Assembly: GCF_013402875.1 (NCBI RefSeq) | Contig: NZ_CP058579.1 | Span: forward strand, 3,955,273 to 4,019,272 | Direction of reading: 5' to 3' | Source: Halorarum salinum | Lineage (GTDB): Archaea > Halobacteriota > Halobacteria > Halobacteriales > Haloferacaceae | Length of the DNA: 64,000 nucleotides | Shown here: piece after piece, positions 7,688 to 16,011 of the stretch | How positions within the stretch are numbered: position 1 is the first letter of the stretch | Layout: every line of letters starts with the position of its first letter | The notes under the pieces: generated by a model | The model's database searches: none | Told to the model about the DNA's origin: nothing | What the model saw: only the letters and a program-made list of their open reading frames with translations | Position numbers and translations under genes: made by a program

Positions 7688-8473
7688 ATGAACGAGGCAG
7701 TGCGGTCGGAGGCGGGGTCGCGACCTGACGACCGGGACGGGTCCGGCGGGGACGCGCCCGGAACGGACGCGACGTCGACGGGCACCGACGGGGACGGCTA
7801 CACGTTCGACGACGTGAGCGTCGTGATGGGCACCTACGACGAGGAGGCCGCGGTCGGCGCCGTCCTCGACGACGTCGACCGGGTCACGGACGGCCGCGCC
7901 GAGGTCGTCTGCGTCGACGGCTCCAGCGACCGGACGCCCGAGATCGCCCGAGAGCGGGGCGCCCGCGTCGTCGAACAGGAGCCCCGGGGGTACGGCGTCG
8001 CCGTCCGCGCCGCCCTGCGAGCCGCCGACCGGCCGATCGTCGTCACCACGGACTGTGACGACACCTACCCGATGGAGAAGCTCCCCGACTTCCTCGCGGC
8101 CGTCAACGACGGCGCGGACGTCGTCAGCGGCGATCGACTGTACCACGGCGCCGGAGCGATGCCCGCGTTCAACCGGGCCGGCAACCGGGCGTTCGCCCTC
8201 CTCGCGAGCGCCCTGACGGGCGGGCGGGTTCACGACACGACCACGGGGATGCGGGCGTACCGCCGCGAGGTGGTCGAATCGATCGAGTGGACCGAGAACA
8301 CCGGGCTCTCCGCCGAACTGCTGATCCGCCCGCTGATGCGGGGGTACGCGGTCCGCGAGGAGCCGATCCCGTACCGCGAGCGCGCCGGCGAGACCAAACT
8401 CGACCCGCTCTCGGGCGGGGCCGCCATCGCGAAGTCCATCGTGAAGGTCGGCCTCGAGGAGCGCCTGCGATAG
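7688..8473 (+). CDS. Family 2 glycosyltransferase (dolichyl-phosphate sugar synthase type)
   Basis: 261 residues from ATG 7688 (a GTG one codon upstream is also possible). After a low-complexity 30-residue N-terminus comes the GT2 start VSVVMGTYDEEAAVG, then VVCVDGSSDRT, the nucleotide/metal motif TTDCDDTYP (residues about 118-126) and GMRAYRRE. There are no transmembrane helices after the catalytic domain. Such enzymes usually move a sugar from a nucleotide donor to dolichyl phosphate or a lipid acceptor on the inner membrane face, for use by GT-C enzymes such as the one at 10826-13090. It carries its own iron-type operator, tying it to the neighbouring ferric transporter genes. Confidence 0.8.
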   Translation: MNEAVRSEAGSRPDDRDGSGGDAPGTDATSTGTDGDGYTFDDVSVVMGTYDEEAAVGAVLDDVDRVTDGRAEVVCVDGSSDRTPEIARERGARVVEQEPRGYGVAVRAALRAADRPIVVTTDCDDTYPMEKLPDFLAAVNDGADVVSGDRLYHGAGAMPAFNRAGNRAFALLASALTGGRVHDTTTGMRAYRREVVESIEWTENTGLSAELLIRPLMRGYAVREEPIPYRERAGETKLDPLSGGAAIAKSIVKVGLEERLR

Positions 8474-8520
8474 GCCGTCCCTCCCCCGTTTCCCGCGGTT
8501 CCGAACCCGCCGCATCGCCG

Positions 8521-10212
8521 TCACGACCGTCGTAGCTGCTCGTCCATCGAGTCGACCGCCCGGAGCGCGAGCGCGGCGATGGTGAGCGTCGGGTTCATCG
8601 CGCCGCCCGTGACGAACGCGCCCGAGGAGGGGATCCAGAGGTTCGAGAGGTCGTGGGTCCGCAGTTCGGGGTCGACGACGCTCGTCGCCGGGTCGGTCCC
8701 CATCCGGGTCGTCCCCATGTGGTGGGCCGCGGGGCCGGTGTCCTCGGGACCGACCGACCACTCGATCTCGACCCCGAGCGCCTCCAGCACCGCCCGCTGG
8801 ATCTCGTTCGCCCGCTGGAGCGTCCGCCGGGTCCGGTCGTCGAGCCGCCAGTTCACCTCCGGCACCGGGTTTCCGTGGTCGTCGGTCGTCGACGGGTCGA
8901 GTTCGATCCGGTTTTCGGCCCGCGGGAGCTGGCCGACCAGCGCGCCCATCGCCACGTGGTTCCCGTACCCGTCCCGGAGCCGGTCGAGCAGTTCGTCACC
9001 CCACGTCTCCGCCGAGAGGGCCATCTCGACCGGCGACGGCCCGGCGTAGTTGAGCAGTTCCAGCTTTATCGGCCCGAGGTCCCCGTCGGCGGCTGGAACC
9101 GCTCCGTCGGTCCCCTCCGCACCCGCGCCGGGGTCGTCGTAGAACTGGTGGCTCTCGGTCGTGACGAAGCCGACGTGGTTCTGCCGCGTCGGCCGGTCGA
9201 GCGTCCCGCCCATCCCGGCGAATAGGTGCTCCATGAAGTAGCGGCCGACCGCGCCCGAACCGTTCGCCAGCCCGTCGGGGTACGTTTCGGAGTCCGAGAG
9301 GAGGAGCAGCCGCGGGCTCTCGACCCCGCCCGCCGCGAGGACGAACGCCCGGGCGGCCTGCTCGTGCTCCTCGCCGTCGGGCGTCGCGTACCGGGCGACC
9401 GTGACGCGCTCGCCCGCCTCGTCGTGTTCGAGCCGCTGGACGGGGACCCGGTCGAGCACCCGCGCACCGGCCGCCTCCGCGCGGGCGACGTGGCGCTCGG
9501 CGGTGTACTTCGCGCCCGAGGGGCAGACCGGCTGGCACGTCCCGTAGCCGACGCAGGCCGACCGCCCGTCGCGCCGCTCCGAGTTCCGGGCGTTTCCCGC
9601 CGAGTGGGTCGTCACGCCCACGCGCTCGCAGGCCTCGGCGAACAGCGAGTCGCTGTGGGAGGGCGGGAACGCCGGCATCGGGTGTGGCTCCTCGCGCGGG
9701 GGCCCGAACGGGTCGTCCGACGCGCCGGCGACGCCCAACTCGGCCTCCGCCTCGGCGTAGTACGGCCGCAGGTCCCCGTAGGAGATGGGCCAGTCCTCGC
9801 CGACGCCGTCGCGCGTCCTGCGCTCGAAGTCCGCCTCGTGGAGCCGCATCACCATCCCCTGCCAGTGGAGCGTCGACCCCCCTACGCCCTTCACGCGGGT
9901 CGCGTTCAGCGGGTAGAACCGCTCGCCTGCGGAGGTGTAGGCGTCGCGCGGGCCGCCCGTGCCCCAGACCGACCCGCCGTCCCCCGCCGGACGGATCGAC
10001 CGCTCCATCCGGTCGAGGCGGTCGTCGGGGTCGAACCGGGGACCGGCCTCCAGGACGACCACGTCGTGACCGCGCTCGGCGAGCCGCGCGGCCACGAGCG
10101 CGCCCGCCGGCCCGGCGCCGACGACGCAGACGTCCGCGGCGGAACGGGGGCTTCGGTCGACGTCGGCGACCGCGTCCCCGTCACCCTCCCGGCCGCCGTC
10201 GGTCCCGTTCAC
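8521..10212 (-). CDS. GMC-type FAD dehydrogenase with CX5CX3C iron-sulfur motif
   Basis: 563 residues from GTG 10212, overlapping the stop of the upstream small subunit gene by 4 bp. The FAD-binding loop VVGAGPAGALVAARLA is at about residues 30-45, the GMC signature region GGSTLHWQGM at 111-120, and the catalytic His/Asn pair in AHHMGTTRMG and GGAMNPTLT near the end. Cys220, Cys226 and Cys230 form CX5CX3C, the pattern that holds a 3Fe-4S cluster in bacterial FAD-dependent glucose dehydrogenase. It has no signal peptide; the Tat signal sits on the co-encoded subunit, so it is probably exported as a complex. Substrate is likely a sugar or alcohol. The cytochrome subunit usual in bacteria is absent. 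Confidence 0.8.
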   Translation of the reverse strand: MNGTDGGREGDGDAVADVDRSPRSAADVCVVGAGPAGALVAARLAERGHDVVVLEAGPRFDPDDRLDRMERSIRPAGDGGSVWGTGGPRDAYTSAGERFYPLNATRVKGVGGSTLHWQGMVMRLHEADFERRTRDGVGEDWPISYGDLRPYYAEAEAELGVAGASDDPFGPPREEPHPMPAFPPSHSDSLFAEACERVGVTTHSAGNARNSERRDGRSACVGYGTCQPVCPSGAKYTAERHVARAEAAGARVLDRVPVQRLEHDEAGERVTVARYATPDGEEHEQAARAFVLAAGGVESPRLLLLSDSETYPDGLANGSGAVGRYFMEHLFAGMGGTLDRPTRQNHVGFVTTESHQFYDDPGAGAEGTDGAVPAADGDLGPIKLELLNYAGPSPVEMALSAETWGDELLDRLRDGYGNHVAMGALVGQLPRAENRIELDPSTTDDHGNPVPEVNWRLDDRTRRTLQRANEIQRAVLEALGVEIEWSVGPEDTGPAAHHMGTTRMGTDPATSVVDPELRTHDLSNLWIPSSGAFVTGGAMNPTLTIAALALRAVDSMDEQLRRS

Positions 10213-10745
10213 GGCTCCGGCCCTCGTCGGTAGCTCTCGATCCCGCCGGGGTGACCCTGCGGGTTCTCGATGCCCACGAGTTCCCCGCCCGTCGGCGACG
10301 TGTAGAGCGCGTACTGGAGTTCGTTCACGACGTAGCGACGGACGCGCTCGGGGTCCGTCCCCTCCGGGTCGGCCGCGGCCGTCTCGACGCCCATCTGGCG
10401 GAGGAGCGCGTCCCGGTCCCCGGCCGACAGCTCCGCGACGGGCGCGTCGAACCAGTTCTCGGCGTAGGCGTCCAGCGTCGCGGCCGCCTCCCGCACGCCC
10501 GACGCGTACGCCGGTCCGTCGACCGCGCGGCCGACGACGTACGTCTCGACGAACTCGGGAACCCCCTCGACCGCGGAGGGGTAGACGACCTCGGCGACGG
10601 CGACGAGCACGCCCCCGACGTTCACCCCGGAGCCGTTCGACCCCCCCGCCGCTCCCGGATCGAACTCCTCCCACGCGAACGCTCCGGCGGCGCCGGCGCT
10701 CCCGACGCCGAGCGCCGCGAGCGCGTCCCGCCGGGTCAGCTTCAC
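10209..10745 (-). CDS. Gluconate 2-dehydrogenase subunit 3-like protein, Tat signal
   Basis: 178 residues. The N-terminus LTRRDALAALGVGSAGAAGA is a Tat signal, and the rest matches the gluconate 2-dehydrogenase subunit 3 (gamma) family: VAEVVYPSAVEGVPEFVETY, ending in YALYTSPTGGELVGIENPQG. In bacteria this subunit carries the flavoprotein through the Tat pore as a hitch-hiker and stays bound to it. Here it comes first in a two-gene operon, overlapping the GMC gene by 4 bp, which fits the same role. An iron-type operator lies 9 bp upstream of its start. Confidence 0.8.
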   Translation of the reverse strand: MKLTRRDALAALGVGSAGAAGAFAWEEFDPGAAGGSNGSGVNVGGVLVAVAEVVYPSAVEGVPEFVETYVVGRAVDGPAYASGVREAAATLDAYAENWFDAPVAELSAGDRDALLRQMGVETAAADPEGTDPERVRRYVVNELQYALYTSPTGGELVGIENPQGHPGGIESYRRGPEP

Positions 10746-10753
10746 GGCCCCGT

Positions 10754-10769
10754 TTTAGGACGACCTAAA
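10754..10769. promoter_or_regulatory. DtxR-type operator upstream of the FAD dehydrogenase operon
   Basis: Perfect inverted repeat TTTAGG-ACGA-CCTAAA. It lies 9 bp upstream of the ATG at 10745 (minus strand), where the transcription start of a leaderless gene would be, so a bound repressor would block initiation. The gene on the other side ends, not starts, here, so the site serves only the dehydrogenase operon. Confidence 0.75.
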
Positions 10770-10825
10770 CAAATGCGTTGTGCTTCGGGCGTCGCTCACC
10801 CGGGCCCGAGGGTCGTACCGTTCGC

Positions 10826-13090
10826 TCAGGCCGCCGGGTTCGCCCCGGAGGCGGCGTCCGCCTCGGTCGACGCGCTCGGTTGAGCCGTCGCGTTCGTCCC
10901 GACTGCCGCGTCCGCCTCCACGGAGACGCCGTCGAGGTAGTCCCCGCCGGGGCCGACCCACGTCCCCTCCCTTCCGCAGTCGGTTTCGAGCCGGCAGACC
11001 CGCGTCTCGGGCGGCCAGAGCACCCGCACGGCCCCGCCGTCGCGCTCGACCGTGAGCGCCTGGCGGTACGTCACCGACTCGCCGGTCCGCCCGGCGAACG
11101 TCACGACGAGATCGACCTCGCTCGCGCCCGCCGGAAGCGGGACGTCCCCGGTCTCACCGCTCGACCCGTTCGGACCGCCGGAGTGACTGTCCCCCGTCCG
11201 GTCGAGGTTCCCGACCCGGACGCCCGACGGCCCGACCGACCAGTTCACCGCGACGCGGCCGTCGAGATCCTCCACCGAGTAGCGCGCGTAGCCCTCGCCG
11301 GTCTCGACCCGCACCGACGCACCCGTCGACCCGGCCGGCACGCCGACGACCGTGCGCGCGTCGACCCGGTCGCCGGTCAGGACGCGGAGGCGCCGGAGGT
11401 CGGGGTCGACCGGTCGAACCGCGCCGGTCCATTCGCCGCGGTAGGTGAACCGATAGAGCTGCCGGTCGCCCGCGGCGTCGACCGTCCGCAGGTCCCGGTC
11501 GGGTTCCCCGTCCACGGCGTAGATCGGCCCGTCGTCGAAGCCCGGTTCGTTCCGGAGGCGCTGGAACGGGTGGGCGGTCCAGTCGCCGTACGGGTCTGGC
11601 ACGAACACCAGCGCGTTTTCGAGGTCGGCCCCCTCGAACGGCTCGTAGGTCGCGGCCAGGTTCCCCGTCCGCTGTCGGTTCTCCCCGTAGGGGTCGGCGA
11701 CGACCGAGGCCTCCGCGGCCGCGACGAGCGGGAGCGAGACGACGAGCAGCGTGGCGAGCGCGACCCGGGCGGCCCGGCGGTCGAATCGCCCGGCGAGCAG
11801 GGACGCGAGCGCCTCGCCGCCGCGGACGACGCCGACGGCGGCGAAGACGCCGAACGGGACGAGCAGGTCGAGGTGGTAGTACGGGCCGAGCAGGTCGAAC
11901 AGCCCGTTCGCGAGGCCGTTGTACACGCCCCAGAACGCGACGTTTCCGAGCGCGACCGAGGCGCCGACGCCGGCGAGGAGCCCCGTGACCTCGCCGTCGC
12001 CGAGTCCGTCGATTCTCGGTCGGAGTCGGGCGCCGCCGCGCCACCACCGCTCGAAGAACAGCACGAGGCCGGCCGCCGCGAACCCGGTGCCGAGCCATCC
12101 CGCGGCGACCCATCCGCCGAACAGCATCGAGAGCGCCCGGCCGGAGCTCTCGACGCCCAGCGCCGGCGTGTAGTCGAGCTCGTGGCCGAGCAGTTCGCGC
12201 TCGCCGAAGCCGAGGCCGTCCCGCGGGGCGAACGCCTCGTACGGGAAGACGAGCGGGTCGCCCGTGACCGTCCAGTTGTAGCCCAGCGCGAGCGCGACCC
12301 CGGCGAGTCCGAGCGTCGCCATGACGGCGTACCGTTCGAACACGGCCCGACGGACCGACCGGTCGACCCGCCCGTCTCTGGCGGCCCGCGCGAGCACGGC
12401 GAGCGCGTGCAGGAGGAACGGGGCGGCGAAGCAGACGGCGGTGTACGGTCGGCTGAAGAAGGCGAGTCCCACCGCTGCGCCCGCCAGCGCGGCCCAGCGT
12501 CGGCGTCCGGTGCGGGCCGCCCGGACGTAGCCGACGGCGAAGAGGAGGTTCAGCAGCATCGTCGGCGCGTACGGGAGGAAGACGGACGAGGGGAAGAGGA
12601 ACAGCGGCGACGCGAGGACGAACGCGGCGGCCAGGAGGCCGACGCGGGCGTCCGCGGCGTCCCGGCCCAGGAGTGCGACGAGGCCGACGACGCCCGCCGC
12701 GACGGCCGCGAGCGCCGGGTCGTAGCTCCCGGTCAGCGCCCGCGCCGCCGCGAACGTCGCCGGCACGACCGGACTGTACTTGCCGTACATGACGGTCCCG
12801 CCGCCGCGCTCGCCGGCGACGAAGAACCACGGCCTGACGGCCTCCGCGAGCGGGCCGGGCCGGAGGAACAGCCGGCCCTCGAGCAACATCGCGGCCTGCA
12901 ACAGGTAGACCCCCTCGTCGTCGTTCACCGAGCGGTACGCGAACAGGTCGGTCGCGAGCCACCAGACGACGGCGCCCGCGAGGAGCGCCAGCGCGACGGC
13001 GCCGAGCTCGAACCGGCGGGCCGCGGCGATCCGGGCGGACCGCTCGCGCACGCGTCGAACGCGGTCCGCCACCGCCACGCCCCCACTCAT
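10826..13090 (-). CDS. GT-C (family 39-like) membrane glycosyltransferase
   Basis: 754 residues from ATG 13090 (MSGGVAVADRV). About ten transmembrane helices fill residues 25-450; the first external loop carries SVNDDEGVYLL, the acidic pair typical of GT-C glycosyltransferases that use lipid-linked sugars. A soluble, beta-rich C-terminal part of about 250 residues follows outside the membrane. Family: ArnT/PMT-like (GT39). It starts 7 bp after the stop of the iron ABC ATPase, so it is the last gene of the iron transporter operon. That placement is odd: it suggests that surface glycosylation is induced together with iron uptake. Acceptor unknown. Confidence 0.75.
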   Translation of the reverse strand: MSGGVAVADRVRRVRERSARIAAARRFELGAVALALLAGAVVWWLATDLFAYRSVNDDEGVYLLQAAMLLEGRLFLRPGPLAEAVRPWFFVAGERGGGTVMYGKYSPVVPATFAAARALTGSYDPALAAVAAGVVGLVALLGRDAADARVGLLAAAFVLASPLFLFPSSVFLPYAPTMLLNLLFAVGYVRAARTGRRRWAALAGAAVGLAFFSRPYTAVCFAAPFLLHALAVLARAARDGRVDRSVRRAVFERYAVMATLGLAGVALALGYNWTVTGDPLVFPYEAFAPRDGLGFGERELLGHELDYTPALGVESSGRALSMLFGGWVAAGWLGTGFAAAGLVLFFERWWRGGARLRPRIDGLGDGEVTGLLAGVGASVALGNVAFWGVYNGLANGLFDLLGPYYHLDLLVPFGVFAAVGVVRGGEALASLLAGRFDRRAARVALATLLVVSLPLVAAAEASVVADPYGENRQRTGNLAATYEPFEGADLENALVFVPDPYGDWTAHPFQRLRNEPGFDDGPIYAVDGEPDRDLRTVDAAGDRQLYRFTYRGEWTGAVRPVDPDLRRLRVLTGDRVDARTVVGVPAGSTGASVRVETGEGYARYSVEDLDGRVAVNWSVGPSGVRVGNLDRTGDSHSGGPNGSSGETGDVPLPAGASEVDLVVTFAGRTGESVTYRQALTVERDGGAVRVLWPPETRVCRLETDCGREGTWVGPGGDYLDGVSVEADAAVGTNATAQPSASTEADAASGANPAA

Positions 13091-13097
13091 CGCCGCG

Positions 13098-14369
13098 TCA
13101 CCCGTCGACGACCGTCTCGGCCCCCTCGGGGAACCACGAGAGGTCGTGGTCCGCCACGAGCGAGAGCGCGACGCGCCGCCCCCGTTCGAGGCGGACGTCA
13201 TGGTTGTGCATGCAGGTGACGTGCTCGCCCGTGTCGAGCGCCACCTCGTACAGCACCGTCGGTCCGAGGTACCGGCGGGCCGCGACGGCGCCGTGGCCGG
13301 GCGGGCCGGAGCCGTTCCCCTCCCCATCGACCGGCTCGGCGCGGAGGTCGTCCGGGCGGACGAGCACCTCCACGTCGGAGCCGCCGTACTCGGGCGCGAG
13401 GCCGTGGATGCGGTCGGCCGGGACGTCGCCGATGCCCAGTTCGACGGCCCCCTCGCGGACGGTTCCCCCGAGGAAGCTCGCGTGTCCGAGGAAGCCGGCG
13501 ACGAAGCGGGACTCCGGGTGCTGGAACACCCGTTCGGGCCGGCCGACCTGCTCGATGCGGCCGTCGTTCATCACGGCGACCCGGTCGCTCATCGACATCG
13601 CCTCCTCCTGATCGTGGGTGACCGAGACGGCGGTGACGCCGGCCCCCTTGAGGATGGAGCGCACCTCCTCGCGCATCCGAACCCGGAGGTCGACGTCCAG
13701 GTTCGAGAACGGCTCGTCGAGCAGCAGTACGTCCGGTTCGGGGGCGAGCGAGCGGGCGAGCGCGACGCGCTGTTGCTGGCCGCCCGACAGCTCGTCGGGG
13801 TGGGAGTCTCGCTGGTCGGCCAGCCCGACGAGCGCCAGCAGTTCGGTCACCCGGCGCTCCCGCTCGGCGTCGGAGCGGTCCTGCAGACCGAAGCCGACGT
13901 TCTCCGCGGCGGTGAGGTGCGGGAACAGGGCGAACTCCTGGAAGACGACGCCGACGCCCCGGTTCTCCGGCTCCCTGAAGGTGCCGTTCCCGGCGACGAC
14001 GTCGCCCCCGATGCGGACCTCGCCGGCGTCGAGCCACTCCAGCCCGGCGACGAGCCGGAGCGTCGTCGTCTTCCCGCAGCCCGACGGCCCCAGCAGCGTG
14101 AGGATCTCGCCCTCGCGGACCGACAGCGAGAGGTCCTCCACGACCGTCTCGTCGCCGAAGCGCTTCCCGGCGCCGTCGAGTTCCAGGATCGGTTCCCTCC
14201 CGGCGCCCTCCGGCGTCTCCGTCCCGTCCGCCCCCGGCCACTCCCGGGTTCCGACGGTCTCGACCGACTCGGCGGTCGAACCCGTCGTGGAGGACGCATC
14301 GCCCGTGGTTTTCGTGGCGCTCGCGGCGTTCGTTCCGGACGCGGTTCCCGAGTTGGAGTCACCTGACAT
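13098..14369 (-). CDS. ABC transporter ATPase for ferric iron (FbpC/PotA type)
   Basis: 423 residues. A Ser/Thr-rich 60-residue N-terminal extension precedes the ATPase: Walker A GPSGCGKTTT, Q-loop FQEFALFPH, signature LSGGQQQR, Walker B LLLDEPFSNLD and switch His in VTHDQEE. The C-terminal 110 residues form the TOBE-like domain of this subfamily. It overlaps the permease gene by 11 bp. Context (FbpA-like binding protein, FbpB-like permease, iron-type operator) makes ferric iron the likely cargo; thiamine, spermidine or sulfate transporters use closely related ATPases. The first Met may be too early, since the extension is low complexity. Confidence 0.85.
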   Translation of the reverse strand: MSGDSNSGTASGTNAASATKTTGDASSTTGSTAESVETVGTREWPGADGTETPEGAGREPILELDGAGKRFGDETVVEDLSLSVREGEILTLLGPSGCGKTTTLRLVAGLEWLDAGEVRIGGDVVAGNGTFREPENRGVGVVFQEFALFPHLTAAENVGFGLQDRSDAERERRVTELLALVGLADQRDSHPDELSGGQQQRVALARSLAPEPDVLLLDEPFSNLDVDLRVRMREEVRSILKGAGVTAVSVTHDQEEAMSMSDRVAVMNDGRIEQVGRPERVFQHPESRFVAGFLGHASFLGGTVREGAVELGIGDVPADRIHGLAPEYGGSDVEVLVRPDDLRAEPVDGEGNGSGPPGHGAVAARRYLGPTVLYEVALDTGEHVTCMHNHDVRLERGRRVALSLVADHDLSWFPEGAETVVDG

Positions 14370-15978
14370 CGTACCCCTCTCGTGAGACGATGACGGCCAT
14401 CGAGAGCGCGGAGACCCCGAGCAGGATGAGCGCGGGCGCCGCCGCGTAGCCGAAGTAGCCCTGGCTGTACGCCGACCAGATGCGCGTCACGAGCGTGTCG
14501 AAGCCCGTGGGCGCGAGAAACAGCGTCGCGTCGAGTTCCTTCATCGTGGTGAGAAAGACCAGCGCCATCCCGCCGAACAGCCCCGGCGCGACCAGCGGGA
14601 GCGTCACCTCCCGGAACGCCCCCGTCGAGGTCCGCCCGAGCGTCCGGGCCGCCTCGGGGAGCGCCGGGTCCACGCGGACGAACGACGCCCGGAGCGAGCC
14701 CACGGCCTGCGGGAGGAACCGCACGACGTAGGCGAACACGAGCAGGTAGAGCGTCTGGTAGACTGGGCGGGCGTAGGAGGTTCCGAGGAACACCAGCGCG
14801 AGCCCGATGACGACCCCCGGAACCGCGTAGCCGACGTACGTCGCCCGCTCCGCGAGCGTCGCGAGCGGCCCGTCGTGGCGGGCGGCGAGGTACGACACCG
14901 GGAGCGCGAGGACGACCGCGGCCAGCGCCGTCGCGGTCGCGACGCCGACCGAGTTCACCACGTAGCCCCACTGGAACCCCAGGGTCGTGCTTCCGACGCC
15001 GCTCGCACCTCGAACGAACCAGACGCCGAGGACCGCGAGCGGCACGACGAGCGCGAGGACGACGAGGGCCCCGCAGAACGCGAGCGCTGGGAGCCGCCAC
15101 CGGCCGAGCCGCACGTCCGCGGTCGTGCGACCGCCGCCGCCGGCGCGCTCGTCGCCCCGGACGCGCGACTCGAGCGCGAGGACGAGCAGCGTGATCGCCA
15201 CCAGCTGGAGCGAGAGCAGCGCCGCGAGGTCACGCCCGAACGAGTTGAACTCCACGAAGATGACCCGCGTGAACGCGTCGAACCCCATGATCGCCGGCGT
15301 CCCGAAGTCCGAGAGCGCGTACAGCGCGACCAGCAGCGACCCCGCGGCGACCGCGGGCCTGATGTGGGGCGCGGTGACGCGCCGGAACGCCTGGAAGCGC
15401 GTGTGCCGGAGGGTGCGGGCCGCCTCGACGAGCGTCGAGTCCATCGACTTCAGCGACGCCCGCGCGGTGATGTAGACGTAGGGGTAGGTGTAGAGGGTCA
15501 ACACGAGCACGGTGCCGGCGAGCCCGTGCAGACGGGGGAGTTCGACGCCGAGCGCGCGGGCGAGCGCCCCGCGCGGCCCGAACGCCGTGACGAACGCGAA
15601 CGCGCCGACGTAGCTCGGGACGACGAGCGGCAGCGAGACGGCGACCGTCCAGAAGCGCCCGAACGGGAGGTCCGTCCGGACGGTGAGGTACGCGAGCGGG
15701 ACCCCGACGAGGACGGACGCGGCCGTCACGGCGACGACGAGGACGGCACTGTTGGCGGCGACCTCGAGCGTCCGGGGCCGCAGGAGCAGCGACGTCGCCT
15801 CCGTGAAGCCGACGTCGACGCCCAGTTTGACCAGCCAGACGAGCGGGAGCAGCACGGCGGCGGCCACGAGCGCGGACGCGAGCGAGAGCCCCGGCGGGGG
15901 CGACTCACCCGATGGCTGCGACTCCCCGGCCTCGTCGCCGGGCGCGTCGACCGGCCGTCCGTCCGCGTTCGTGTCCAT
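14359..15978 (-). CDS. Ferric-iron ABC permease, two fused FbpB halves
   Basis: 539 residues with about twelve helices and two copies of the cytoplasmic EAA loop that docks to the ATPase: EAARTLRHTRFQAFRRV near residue 190 and EAARTLGRTSTGAFREV near residue 455. One protein therefore supplies both permease halves, as in FbpB/SfuB iron transporters. The cytoplasmic N-terminus is hydrophilic and disordered. The gene lies between the binding-protein gene (33 bp upstream) and the ATPase gene (11-bp overlap) in the iron operon. Confidence 0.88.
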   Translation of the reverse strand: MDTNADGRPVDAPGDEAGESQPSGESPPPGLSLASALVAAAVLLPLVWLVKLGVDVGFTEATSLLLRPRTLEVAANSAVLVVAVTAASVLVGVPLAYLTVRTDLPFGRFWTVAVSLPLVVPSYVGAFAFVTAFGPRGALARALGVELPRLHGLAGTVLVLTLYTYPYVYITARASLKSMDSTLVEAARTLRHTRFQAFRRVTAPHIRPAVAAGSLLVALYALSDFGTPAIMGFDAFTRVIFVEFNSFGRDLAALLSLQLVAITLLVLALESRVRGDERAGGGGRTTADVRLGRWRLPALAFCGALVVLALVVPLAVLGVWFVRGASGVGSTTLGFQWGYVVNSVGVATATALAAVVLALPVSYLAARHDGPLATLAERATYVGYAVPGVVIGLALVFLGTSYARPVYQTLYLLVFAYVVRFLPQAVGSLRASFVRVDPALPEAARTLGRTSTGAFREVTLPLVAPGLFGGMALVFLTTMKELDATLFLAPTGFDTLVTRIWSAYSQGYFGYAAAPALILLGVSALSMAVIVSREGYDVR

Positions 15979-16011
15979 GGATGGTGAAGTTCGGTCCCGG
16001 CGGGCGGCGGC

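Noticed and set aside
7658..8761. Long open frame on the minus strand across the GT2 gene
   Set aside because: Arg/Gly-rich non-protein text; the plus-strand frame has full GT2 motifs.
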